DNA of 34,334 bases, from NCBI RefSeq assembly GCF_000328305.2, contig NZ_ANPE02000196.1, positions 1 to 34,334 on the forward strand, read 5' to 3'. The stretch is from Arthrobacter crystallopoietes BAB-32. Lineage in GTDB: Bacteria > Actinomycetota > Actinomycetes > Actinomycetales > Micrococcaceae. Of the stretch, positions 17,721 through 25,096 are shown piece after piece (position 1 is the stretch's first letter; every line of letters begins with the position of its first letter). Made by a program: the position numbers and the translations under genes. The notes under the pieces are model-generated. The model had not been told where the DNA came from. It was given only the letters and a program-made list of their open reading frames with translations, and made no database searches.

Positions 17721-18772
17721 GCCATGACCTCCGCATCCTCGCGCGGCGCCACGGTCCGGGGCGTCGAAGAAATGGTGAAGTGGTCGTTGTCTTCTGCGAC
17801 GTGTACCGGTCCGGAGAAGTCTTTCGCTGCCCCTGCCTGCATCTTCTGCAGGTCCGCCGCGCCCGGGGTGTTCGGCACAATGTGGTGCAGGACCAACTGA
17901 CCCACTCCGGCCGCTTGGGCGACCTTGCCCACTTCGTCGAAAGAGGTGTGGGACTCCCGCAGGTGGATTTCGATGCCGTCGCGGGTGGGGCCGTCCGGGA
18001 ACGTTGCCAAAATGGCTTCCAGATCCATGACTTCATGCAGGAGCAGGTCCGCTCCGCGGGCCAGGCGGATGCAGTTTTCGGAATAGGCGGTATCCCCGGA
18101 GACCACCACGGAACCGTAGGCGGAATCGATGCGGAAGGCATAGGCCGGGAAGCAGAGCCGGTGGTCCACCAGGATCGCCGTGACGGTTACCAGTTCATCC
18201 CGGTAGATCTCGAAAGGCTCCATGGCCGGATGCCGCGCTTCCACGGGGTCGGCCGGCACGGAGGATGGAATCTCGATGTCGTGGGCGGTCACCCACCGGT
18301 GCGGCTCTTCGCGGCCTTCGTCGGCCATCCGAATGCAGATATCCGAGGCGAAAACCCGATCCAGAAGGGCGTCGACCATCTCGACCGTGCCGGTCATGGC
18401 CCGTCCCGCGGTTCGCGCATCAACCTGCGCGGCATGCTCACGGTCCAGTGCAGGAACCCGCGGCGGCTGGCCTGGTCCAAAGACCTGGATCGGGCGGCTG
18501 AAGGACTCTCCTGGCACCTGCCAGCCCGTAACCAGGAACGAACCGAGGTCATAGACATGGTCAGAATGGTGGTGGGTCAGGAAAATGCCGCGCAGCTCCG
18601 ACCACGCGCAGCTCGACCGGTAATTGCGGATGCTGCCCATGCCGCAGTCGATGACATAGGCCGCGCCATCGACGGTGACTACGGTGCTGGTGCCGGCGCG
18701 GCTGCTGGAAACAATCGGCCCGCCGCCGGTGCCTAATGAGTGGACGGACATTCCTGGTGCTGAATTGCTCAT
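17717..18772 (-). CDS. Metallo-beta-lactamase-fold hydrolase
   Basis: 351 residues from ATG 18772; the longer open frame upstream runs across the promoter and is not used. The zinc motif HHHSDH (H67, H69, D71, H72) is intact. A SGDTAYSENCIRLARGADLLLHE segment gives a further Asp and His, and LVLHHIVP the final His; this is the RNase Z/arylsulfatase-like branch. Such enzymes hydrolyse esters, lactones, phosphodiesters or thioesters. Its role here is unknown; a lactone or thioester intermediate is plausible given the divergent cupin and esterase genes. It is co-transcribed with the ACS transporter. The predicted leader is about 100 bases from the shared divergent promoter. Confidence 0.8.
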   Translation of the reverse strand: MSNSAPGMSVHSLGTGGGPIVSSSRAGTSTVVTVDGAAYVIDCGMGSIRNYRSSCAWSELRGIFLTHHHSDHVYDLGSFLVTGWQVPGESFSRPIQVFGPGQPPRVPALDREHAAQVDARTAGRAMTGTVEMVDALLDRVFASDICIRMADEGREEPHRWVTAHDIEIPSSVPADPVEARHPAMEPFEIYRDELVTVTAILVDHRLCFPAYAFRIDSAYGSVVVSGDTAYSENCIRLARGADLLLHEVMDLEAILATFPDGPTRDGIEIHLRESHTSFDEVGKVAQAAGVGQLVLHHIVPNTPGAADLQKMQAGAAKDFSGPVHVAEDNDHFTISSTPRTVAPREDAEVMA

Positions 18773-18881
18773 ATGTGCCCCTCGTCTTCCTTGATGGGTG
18801 GGCGGACACCGCGGCTGTCGGCGCAGCTGGCGGTTTGCAAGATTCGCTGAGCCGGACTGAACCGGCAGGAACGTGACACAC

Positions 18882-18927
18882 ATCATATGTAGCAGTTTTT
18901 GCGATCGCAATAGGTGTTGCATATCAA
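18882..18927. promoter_or_regulatory. Back-to-back divergent promoters sharing one palindromic -35 block
   Basis: The 12-base palindrome TTGCGATCGCAA (18899-18910) supplies a TTGCGA -35 on each strand. Plus strand: 17 bases, then TATCAA (18922-18927), toward the cupin gene. Minus strand: 17 bases, then TATGAT (complement of 18882-18887), toward the MBL hydrolase. Surrounding bases add an imperfect dyad centred at 18904/18905. One regulator on the palindrome could control both units. A weak MeqR2-like match (8 of 10) lies at 18874-18885. Confidence 0.6.
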
Positions 18928-18978
18928 AGTTTCCTCTGCCATGCTGGCCGCACCGTTTGCTCGACGAAAGGACCTGTC

Positions 18979-19464
18979 ATGGAAATGCAGCAAGGAACGG
19001 AAATCGTGCTTGGCGACCTGCCGAAGGGCATCACGCTCGCCAGTGAGGCCATGGGCAACAAGACCTGGAACGTGCTCGGCCACACCTACCTGGCCAAGGT
19101 CGAGAGCGCCTCCAGCTTCGCCTGGCTGTCCCTGGACCCGACCGGCACCGGTGTGCCGCCGCATGTCCATCCGACCCAGGACGAGCACATTTACGTCATG
19201 GAGGGCGTGTACACCCTTTACCTCGACGGCGAGTGGACGACCGCGGGCCCCGGCGACACGGTGCGGATGCCGAAGGGCCTTCCCCACGCTTACTACAACA
19301 AGGGCGAAACGCCAGGTAAGTCACTGTTCTGGGTCAGCCCGGCAGGCCGGCTCTCCCAGCTGTTCGACCAGCTCCACAATCTGGATGACCCCGAGGAAGT
19401 CGTGCGCCGCTCCGCCCTGCACGATGTGGATTTCCTCCCGCCGGGCGCCGTCCCCGGCGCGTAA
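18979..19464 (+). CDS. Single-domain cupin 2
   Basis: 161 residues. Cupin motif 1 PPHVHPTQDEHIYVMEG provides His-His-Glu-type ligands, and motif 2 GDTVRMPKGLPHAYYNKG provides the last His. Related single cupins include quercetinase-like dioxygenases and isomerases. GAAAGGAC precedes ATG 18979. It is followed by the formamidase-like esterase gene after 38 bases, forming a two-gene unit. It differs from the cupin at 10059-10541 in both motifs, so the two are not close paralogues. Function unassigned; ring or side-chain dioxygenation of an aromatic is a reasonable guess. Confidence 0.75.
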   Translation: MEMQQGTEIVLGDLPKGITLASEAMGNKTWNVLGHTYLAKVESASSFAWLSLDPTGTGVPPHVHPTQDEHIYVMEGVYTLYLDGEWTTAGPGDTVRMPKGLPHAYYNKGETPGKSLFWVSPAGRLSQLFDQLHNLDDPEEVVRRSALHDVDFLPPGAVPGA

Positions 19465-19502
19465 CTACTACCCCTTCCGGTGCCCGGCGGAGCGCGCACC
19501 GG

Positions 19503-20297
19503 ATGAGCAGAAAGGACGACACCTTGGAGCCAGCTCCTGCCCGGCCGGCACTGACCCTCAGCTACGGCCCGCACGCTCCGCAGACCATTGAGTGCTGGGA
19601 TGCCGCTGTACCGGGGCCGGCCCGCGGCGTGGCCGTCCTGGTGCACGGCGGCTACTGGCGTGCCCGGTTCGACGCCTCGCTCATGGTTCCCTTGGCCCGG
19701 GATCTGGCCCTGCACGGGTGGGCCGTGGCCAACGTCGAGTACCGCCGCGGCGGCAACGGCGGTGGCTGGCCCGAAACCGGCCAGGACGTACGCTCCGCCG
19801 TCGCCGCCGTCGCCGCTACACGCTGGCGGCAGTCGCACCCCGGCCCGCTGGTCGGCGTCGGACATTCGGTGGGCGGGCAATTGGCCCTGCTTACCGCGGA
19901 CCTGCTGGACGCCGTCGTCGCACTGGCTCCGGTCACCGACACCGGGCGGACCTACCGGGAAGGCTTGGGCGAGAACGCTGCCGCCGAATTCTTCGGGGTA
20001 TCGCCGGAACAGGCCCCTGAGGTCTACGCGGGTGCATCACCGATCCGGCAGCTGCCGCTGGAGACGCCTGCTTTGGTGGTCCATGGCGCCGTGGACCAGC
20101 GGGTTCCGGTCGAGCACTCGCTTGATTACCTGGCCCGTGCCCGGGCGGCGGGAGACCGCACGGACTTCATCTCCCCCTACGATCTGGACCACTTGGCCGC
20201 AATCGACCCTTCCGCACAGGTATGGCCGTCCGTGCGCGAGTGGATGGACAACGTGCCGGTTCAGGCTCCCCGGCTGCGCAGCAAGTCATCGGCGTGA
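19503..20297 (+). CDS. Alpha/beta hydrolase, kynurenine formamidase-like esterase
   Basis: 264 residues. The oxyanion motif HGGYW (H48-W52) and nucleophile elbow GHSVGG (S122) are those of the esterase-type arylformamidases (AFMID/Bna7 class). An Asp near DQRVPVEH and a His in YDLDHL complete the triad. These enzymes hydrolyse N-formylkynurenine or related formanilides and esters, which would lead to kynurenine or anthranilate. ATG 19503 has only GGAG at distance; an in-frame TTG at 19524 has AAAGGA at 19511-19516 and may be the true start. The 3' end overlaps the convergent PaaX gene by 37 bases with no hairpin between them. Confidence 0.75.
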   Translation: MSRKDDTLEPAPARPALTLSYGPHAPQTIECWDAAVPGPARGVAVLVHGGYWRARFDASLMVPLARDLALHGWAVANVEYRRGGNGGGWPETGQDVRSAVAAVAATRWRQSHPGPLVGVGHSVGGQLALLTADLLDAVVALAPVTDTGRTYREGLGENAAAEFFGVSPEQAPEVYAGASPIRQLPLETPALVVHGAVDQRVPVEHSLDYLARARAAGDRTDFISPYDLDHLAAIDPSAQVWPSVREWMDNVPVQAPRLRSKSSA

Positions 20298-21115
20298 GCC
20301 TCCGCCGGCGCGCGGAGAATTCCGTGCAGCGTCAGGAAGGCTTGTTTCGCGCGGGGGGCCTGCCAGCCCGCCGGCAGATACTCCAGCGGCAGGTTCGGGT
20401 CCCGGTAGGGGAACTTCCGCCACAGCGTCAGCATCGGCACATAGGTCCGGAAGGCGTCCAGCCGGTCTGCAGCGGAGAGCGGCTGCCCCGCTTGGGCGCG
20501 TTCCTGCCAGGGGCGGGCCAATGCCTCATAGCTGTCGATGAAGTCCGAGTACTGCCGGTCGAGCAGCTCCAGGTCCCACCACTGCGAGACCTGCCCACGG
20601 ATGTCCCCGCACTTCAGGTAGTCGCCCGAGAAGTATTCGGCGTACCGGTCCAGCCCGCGCTCGGCCAGCCGCTTCATGGCTTGGTCCATCGCCGTGCTGG
20701 GCGCGATCGCGACGCCGGCGGCCACGAAGCCGAAACCGAGGCTCGTGAGTTCCGCGCGCAGCTCATAGCGCCGGTTCCGTTCTGCCTCGGGCACCGAGAA
20801 AACCACCAGCGACCACGGATCTCCGGGCTTGGACCGCTCGGGTGCGAAAATCGGCTTGTCGTCGGAATCAAAGATGTCCAAAACGTCGCCTGACAGGGCA
20901 TAGCGCGCCACGCCGTCATCCCGCTGGCTAAGCAGGATCCCCTTGGACTTCAGCCTCGAGACCGTGGAACGGGCGGCCTGTTCGTCGATCCCCAAATCGG
21001 CCAGCATCGCCACCAGTGCCGCAACCCGGAAGGACCCTCCAGTTTTCCCGCCGTACAGTCCATACAGAGTGACGACCAACTGCTGGTGCAGTGGTCGCTG
21101 GGTGCGGGGCGGCAT
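20261..21115 (-). CDS. PaaX-type transcriptional repressor 2
   Basis: 284 residues with the same plan as repressor 1: LHQQLVVTLYGLYG and ARSTVSRLKSKGIL in the winged helix, WSLVVFSVPEAERNRRYELRAELTSLGFG in the middle, and FRTYVPMLTLWRKFPYRDPNLPLEYLPAGWQA at the end (conserved block about 8-40 residues before the tail). It is clearly a paralogue of the protein at 12041-12916. No good ribosome binding site precedes ATG 21115. Its candidate promoter has a TAAGAT -10 flanked by two 10-base direct repeats, suggesting autoregulation. Which cluster it controls, and whether its effector is the same CoA ester, cannot be told from sequence. Confidence 0.85.
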   Translation of the reverse strand: MPPRTQRPLHQQLVVTLYGLYGGKTGGSFRVAALVAMLADLGIDEQAARSTVSRLKSKGILLSQRDDGVARYALSGDVLDIFDSDDKPIFAPERSKPGDPWSLVVFSVPEAERNRRYELRAELTSLGFGFVAAGVAIAPSTAMDQAMKRLAERGLDRYAEYFSGDYLKCGDIRGQVSQWWDLELLDRQYSDFIDSYEALARPWQERAQAGQPLSAADRLDAFRTYVPMLTLWRKFPYRDPNLPLEYLPAGWQAPRAKQAFLTLHGILRAPAEAHADDLLRSRGA

Positions 21116-21144
21116 GGGGACGTGCTCATTTCAAGGTCGACGGC

Positions 21145-21176
21145 GGTTCCCGGCTATCTTATGCCGGGTTCCCGGC
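21145..21176 (-). promoter_or_regulatory. Candidate PaaX2 promoter with direct-repeat operator
   Basis: Two copies of GGTTCCCGGC (21145-21154 and 21167-21176), start to start 22 bases, flank TAAGAT (complement of 21156-21161), a likely -10 for the PaaX gene. The spacing of two helical turns suggests one protein dimer or two on the same face. No strong -35 is visible. Confidence 0.45.
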
Positions 21177-21235
21177 CGCCGGCCGCGGGACGGGACCAAT
21201 CAGCAGACGTCGCCGAAGCACCCCAGGCAAAAGTC

Positions 21236-21268
21236 CGACGGCGGCACTTGAGGTGAGTGCCGCCGTCG
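21236..21268 (-). terminator. Terminator of the flavin reductase-transporter-isochorismatase operon
   Basis: 13-base perfect arms CGACGGCGGCACT (21236-21248) and AGTGCCGCCGTCG (21256-21268) with a 7-base loop, 25 bases past the isochorismatase stop on the minus strand. Confidence 0.75.
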
Positions 21269-21292
21269 TCCTTGGGGAGGTTCGGTTTCCGC

Positions 21293-21853
21293 CTACACCG
21301 CTGCTGCCTGCGGCGAAGCGGCGACCTCGGCGCTGGTGGCGAGCCGGACCATCGGAGACAGCAGCTCCAGCAGGTCCAGCGTGGCTTGGTGCGCCTGGTC
21401 GTTCTGCCCGGCGCAGGCGTCGGTGATGACCGTGACGTACCGGCCGGCATCGGCGGCGGCGAGCGCGGTGGCGAGGACGCAGCAGTCGGTGGCGACGCCG
21501 GTGAGCAGCAGCTCCTCCCCCACGGGGATGCGCTGCGCGAGCTCTTCGCCCCACTTGCCGAAGGTCGGCAGGTCGATCGTGCCGCTGGTCTCGACGCCGG
21601 GCAGTTCCAGGTCCCAGGCCTCATCGGCAGGGTCCAGGCGCATGCTCCGCCAGCGGTCGTAGTAGGCGGACCAGGAGCCTTCTTCGGCCGGATCCGGCAC
21701 GAAACGGGTGAGGATGGGCGGATGGCCGGCGGCCACCAGGCGGGCAATGGCTTCGGCCGCTTCGTCATAGCGCGGGACATGCCAGTCGCCGTTCCGGCGG
21801 AAGACCCGCTGCATGTCGACGACGACGAGATGGCGTTTCGCCCTCTCAGGCAT
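21293..21853 (-). CDS. Isochorismatase-like cysteine hydrolase
   Basis: 186 residues from ATG 21853, chosen because AAGGAGG lies 7 bases upstream, inside the end of the NCS1 permease gene (8-base overlap). The family triad is visible: Asp13 in VVVDMQ, Lys in TFGKWGEEL, and Cys in GVATDCCVLAT after the cis-peptide region. Relatives hydrolyse amides or carbamoyl groups: nicotinamidase, N-carbamoylsarcosine amidase, maleamate amidase, RutB. Coupling to an NCS1 (nucleobase/hydantoin-type) permease and a flavin reductase suggests an amide or ureido intermediate from an N-heterocycle. The substrate is not determinable. Confidence 0.85.
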   Translation of the reverse strand: MPERAKRHLVVVDMQRVFRRNGDWHVPRYDEAAEAIARLVAAGHPPILTRFVPDPAEEGSWSAYYDRWRSMRLDPADEAWDLELPGVETSGTIDLPTFGKWGEELAQRIPVGEELLLTGVATDCCVLATALAAADAGRYVTVITDACAGQNDQAHQATLDLLELLSPMVRLATSAEVAASPQAAAV

Positions 21854-23282
21854 TGGTGTCCTCCTTCTCGGCGACGAGCAGCGGCTGCTTGGACAGGCGC
21901 GGCAGCTTGTAGGTAGCAAGGTATACGAGCGCGGCGATCAGCGCACCTACGTAGAACGACAGGTCGCCTATCTGCGGGAAGGCCGCGGCGATGGGGCCGG
22001 TGTAGACGGCGGAGATCCAGAACGGCGAGGAGCCGACGACGCCTGCCGCCCAGGCTACGAAGCCCCATTCGAACTTGCGCGACTTATCGTACAGTTCCTG
22101 CAGGCCGCGCTGGCTCCGGCGCCCTCCGAACAGATAGTCGAAGATCAGCACGGTCACATAGGGAGCGATGCAGTAGGCGGTCAGGTTCAGGAAGGCAGTG
22201 AAGCCTTCGTAGAAGCCGTGCTGCCCCCAGAGCGCGACCAGGTAGGACGCGATGCAGATGAACACGACGGCGATGTGCCGGCTGACCGGGATGCCCATGG
22301 TTTGGATCGAGATCGCGCCGCCGTAGACGTTCAGGAAGTTCTGGGTGAAGGAGGACAGGGCAACGATGCCCAGCCCGATAATGGCCCAGGGCCCCATCAG
22401 CTCGTCCAGGGCGGCGATGGTGTCCGTGGATGTCGCGGTCGAACCCAGCAGGGCGCCGAGGATGCCCATCCAGGACAGTGTGACGAAGTTGCCCAGCATG
22501 GTGAACCAGCCCGCTCCGCGGCGGTTGGCGGCGCTGTTGGGCAGGTAGCGGGAGTAGTCCGAGGCGAACGGCATCCAGGCGACGATGTAGGAGAAGAAGT
22601 AGCCGAAGAAGATGATCCAGCCGCCGACTCCCTGGAAGCCCTCGGCCTCAGGATTCGGGGTGTTGACGATGCTTCCCGACGCCACGGTCACCACGGTGAC
22701 GAAGATGAATCCGGCCAGCAGCACGAAGGAGAGGACGCGCTGCAGGAAGTGGATCAGGTTGTAGCCCATGACCGCCACGCCCAACTGCAGCAGCATGAGC
22801 ACGAGTGCCGAGAGCCAGAAGGGCATGCCGGTGAGGAGGCCGATCGCCTGCCCGCCGAGTATGACGGTGACTGCCGCCCAGCCCACGCCGGCAAAGACAT
22901 TGACGTAGGCGACGGGCAGCAGGTTGCCGATGAAGCCCAGCGGCCCGCGGGCCTGCATCTGCTGCGGGATGCCCAGGCGGACGCCCATGCCGGACAGGTA
23001 GCCCATGACGGCCGCGGCGACCAGTCCGGCGCCGAGGATCGCCACCACGGCTGACCAGAACGGCAGGCCGAAGTAGGCGGCGCTGAAGCCAAGGACCACC
23101 AGCGGAAAGTTCATGCCGGCGGCAAACCACAGGAAGAACTGCGAGCGCGGTTTGCCGTGGCGCTCTACGTCGGGAATGTGTTCGATGCCGTACGGCTCGA
23201 TTTTGGTGAGGCTGTCGCGGTAGCCCCGGTCCTCGGCAACGCTGTCCTCCTCGACAGCCTTGCTGTTGATGTCTGTGTTCAC
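21846..23282 (-). CDS. NCS1 family permease (purine/pyrimidine/hydantoin type)
   Basis: 478 residues and about 12 membrane segments. It opens with GIEHIPDVERHGKPRSQFFLWFAAGMNF and has YNLIHFLQR in the middle and DYSRYLPNSAANR in a loop, all typical of nucleobase:cation symporter-1 proteins. NCS1 carriers import cytosine, allantoin, hydantoins, thiamine or pyridoxine-type heterocycles. GTG start at 23282 behind AAGGAA. It is separated from the upstream BCCT gene by a 13-base-arm hairpin, so its expression may be partly uncoupled. An imported N-heterocycle would fit the downstream oxygenase pathway. Confidence 0.88.
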   Translation of the reverse strand: MNTDINSKAVEEDSVAEDRGYRDSLTKIEPYGIEHIPDVERHGKPRSQFFLWFAAGMNFPLVVLGFSAAYFGLPFWSAVVAILGAGLVAAAVMGYLSGMGVRLGIPQQMQARGPLGFIGNLLPVAYVNVFAGVGWAAVTVILGGQAIGLLTGMPFWLSALVLMLLQLGVAVMGYNLIHFLQRVLSFVLLAGFIFVTVVTVASGSIVNTPNPEAEGFQGVGGWIIFFGYFFSYIVAWMPFASDYSRYLPNSAANRRGAGWFTMLGNFVTLSWMGILGALLGSTATSTDTIAALDELMGPWAIIGLGIVALSSFTQNFLNVYGGAISIQTMGIPVSRHIAVVFICIASYLVALWGQHGFYEGFTAFLNLTAYCIAPYVTVLIFDYLFGGRRSQRGLQELYDKSRKFEWGFVAWAAGVVGSSPFWISAVYTGPIAAAFPQIGDLSFYVGALIAALVYLATYKLPRLSKQPLLVAEKEDTNA

Positions 23283-23344
23283 GGTTTGTTCCTTCGGTTA
23301 CTCAATCGGTCACGGCGGCCGGTTGGGCTGCCGGTGGAGCTGGT

Positions 23345-23379
23345 GCGGAGGAAGCGGTCAAACCAGCCGCTTCCTCCGC
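23345..23379 (-). terminator. Hairpin between BCCT and NCS1 genes
   Basis: 13-base perfect arms GCGGAGGAAGCGG (23345-23357) and CCGCTTCCTCCGC (23367-23379), 9-base loop, 10 bases past the BCCT stop. It is as strong as the end-of-operon hairpins, so NCS1 may need read-through or its own promoter; none is obvious in the remaining 60 bases. Confidence 0.6.
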
Positions 23380-23389
23380 GCGTGGAAGA

Positions 23390-25060
23390 TCAGGATTCCG
23401 GACCGCCGTCCGGCAGGGGCGCCGTCCGCTCGCGGACATCCGGGGCGGAGCTGTTCTCTTGGCGCAGGTCCATCAGTCGGGCGTGCCGCAGGGCGTCGAA
23501 CTCGTGGTCCCGCCGCAGTTCGATGATCAGCGAGGCACCGAGCAGCGCGACGATGATCGTGAAGGGCAGCGCGGAGAGCATCGCTGCCTGCTGCAGGGCG
23601 GTCAGCCCGCCAACCAGCAGCAGCAGCACGGCGCAGGCTCCGGTCAGTCCGCCCCACAGGGTGAGGACGGGCTTCCCAGGTTCCAGGCTTCCCTTGGAGG
23701 AGAGCATGCTCAGCACGAAGGTGTTCGCATCGGCTCCGGAGATGAAGAACAGCGCCACCAGGAGGACGGTGACAACTGCCGTGAGCTGCACCAGCGGCAG
23801 GTTCTCCAGCATCGCGAAGAACGCGGAATTGATGTTCTCGCTGGTGGCCGCACCGATGCCGGCGCCATTCATGTCCATCTGGATCGCCGAACCGCCGAAG
23901 ATCGTGAACCAGGCGAAGAAGACCAGGCTGGGCACACCCAGCACGCCGGCCACGAACTGGCGGATGGTCCGTCCGCGGGAGATCTTGGCCAGGAAGACCC
24001 CGACAAACGCACCCCAGCTCAGCCACCAGGCCATCATGAAGTAGGTCCACCACTGCATCCATTGCAGGTCGTCGGCGGAACTCGGGGTGATCAGGCTGAC
24101 GGCGAAGAAATCGCTGAAGTACTGCCCGACTGACCGGAAGAACAGGTTGGAGATGAAGTTGGTTGGCCCCGCGATGAACACGTAGAGCGCCAGCGCCAGC
24201 GACAGCGTCATGGTGATCTGGCTGATGTACTTGATGCCGCGGTTCACGCCGGACAGTGCGGAGAGCGTGAACAGCACCGTCACGACGGCGATGATGAGGA
24301 TCTGCGTCACGAGTCCCGAGGGCAGCCCGAAGACCCGGCCCAGCCCCTCGGCGATCTGCGAGGCGCCAAGGCCCAATGAGGTGGTGGTGCCGAACAGTGT
24401 GGCAATGATGGCGAAGACGTCGATCATTTTCCCCACCCAGCCGTCCACCAGCTTGCCGAAGATCGGCCGCAGCATCGGAGACACCAGCCCGGGGCGCTTC
24501 TTGCGGTGCGTCGAATAGCCGATCGCCAGTCCGAAGATCCCGAAGACAGCCCAGGCATGCGGCCCCCAGTCGAAGAAGCTGAACTGCATGGCCCGGACCG
24601 CAGCCTCCATCGTCTCCGGCTGCGCGAGCGCATGCGGCGGGGCAACGAAGTGCGACACCGGCTCCGCCACGCCGTAGCTGATCAGACCGATGCCCATCAC
24701 GGCGGAGAGGATCATGGCCAGCCAGGCCCAGGTGCTGTGCTCCGGACGGTCCGTGTCCGAGCCCAGCCTGATACCGCCGAACCGGCTGAAGCCCAGGTAG
24801 AGCATGAGGCCAATGCACAGCAAGGTGACCAGCAGGTAGCTCCACCCGACGGACGCGGCCACCCAGTCCATGCTGGCCGTCATGACGTCTCCCAGTCTCT
24901 GGGGAGACAGCGACGCCCACAGGACGAAGGCGGCAATCAGGGCGATCGATGTCCAGAACACACTGCCTGGACGCCGGGACCGGCCGTCGCTTGATGAGCC
25001 CTCCGGCCGCGCCTTACCGGACGCAGTTCCCGCGGCGGGAGGCGTGATTTGTTGAACCAT
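23390..25060 (-). CDS. BCCT family transporter (betaine/choline/carnitine type)
   Basis: 556 residues and about 12 membrane segments. The BCCT signature is present (WAWLAMILSAVMGIGLISYG then VAEP), as is the Trp-rich WMQWWTYFMMAWWLSWGAF segment of TM8, which forms the aromatic box for a quaternary ammonium group. Substrates are zwitterionic N-methylated compounds. It lies 36 bases after the flavin reductase gene, inside a catabolic operon rather than alone as osmoprotectant carriers often are. This raises the possibility that the pathway substrate is a heterocyclic betaine such as trigonelline or homarine (inference). Confidence 0.88.
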   Translation of the reverse strand: MVQQITPPAAGTASGKARPEGSSSDGRSRRPGSVFWTSIALIAAFVLWASLSPQRLGDVMTASMDWVAASVGWSYLLVTLLCIGLMLYLGFSRFGGIRLGSDTDRPEHSTWAWLAMILSAVMGIGLISYGVAEPVSHFVAPPHALAQPETMEAAVRAMQFSFFDWGPHAWAVFGIFGLAIGYSTHRKKRPGLVSPMLRPIFGKLVDGWVGKMIDVFAIIATLFGTTTSLGLGASQIAEGLGRVFGLPSGLVTQILIIAVVTVLFTLSALSGVNRGIKYISQITMTLSLALALYVFIAGPTNFISNLFFRSVGQYFSDFFAVSLITPSSADDLQWMQWWTYFMMAWWLSWGAFVGVFLAKISRGRTIRQFVAGVLGVPSLVFFAWFTIFGGSAIQMDMNGAGIGAATSENINSAFFAMLENLPLVQLTAVVTVLLVALFFISGADANTFVLSMLSSKGSLEPGKPVLTLWGGLTGACAVLLLLVGGLTALQQAAMLSALPFTIIVALLGASLIIELRRDHEFDALRHARLMDLRQENSSAPDVRERTAPLPDGGPES

Positions 25061-25096
25061 AATGGTCTCCGGGTCTCGGGGGGACGTCCTCGAACG

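Noticed and set aside
16249-18141. Minus-strand frame of about 630 codons across the MFS and MBL genes
   Set aside because: Spans two genes with intact motifs in other frames; the translation is Arg/Pro-rich and unrecognisable.
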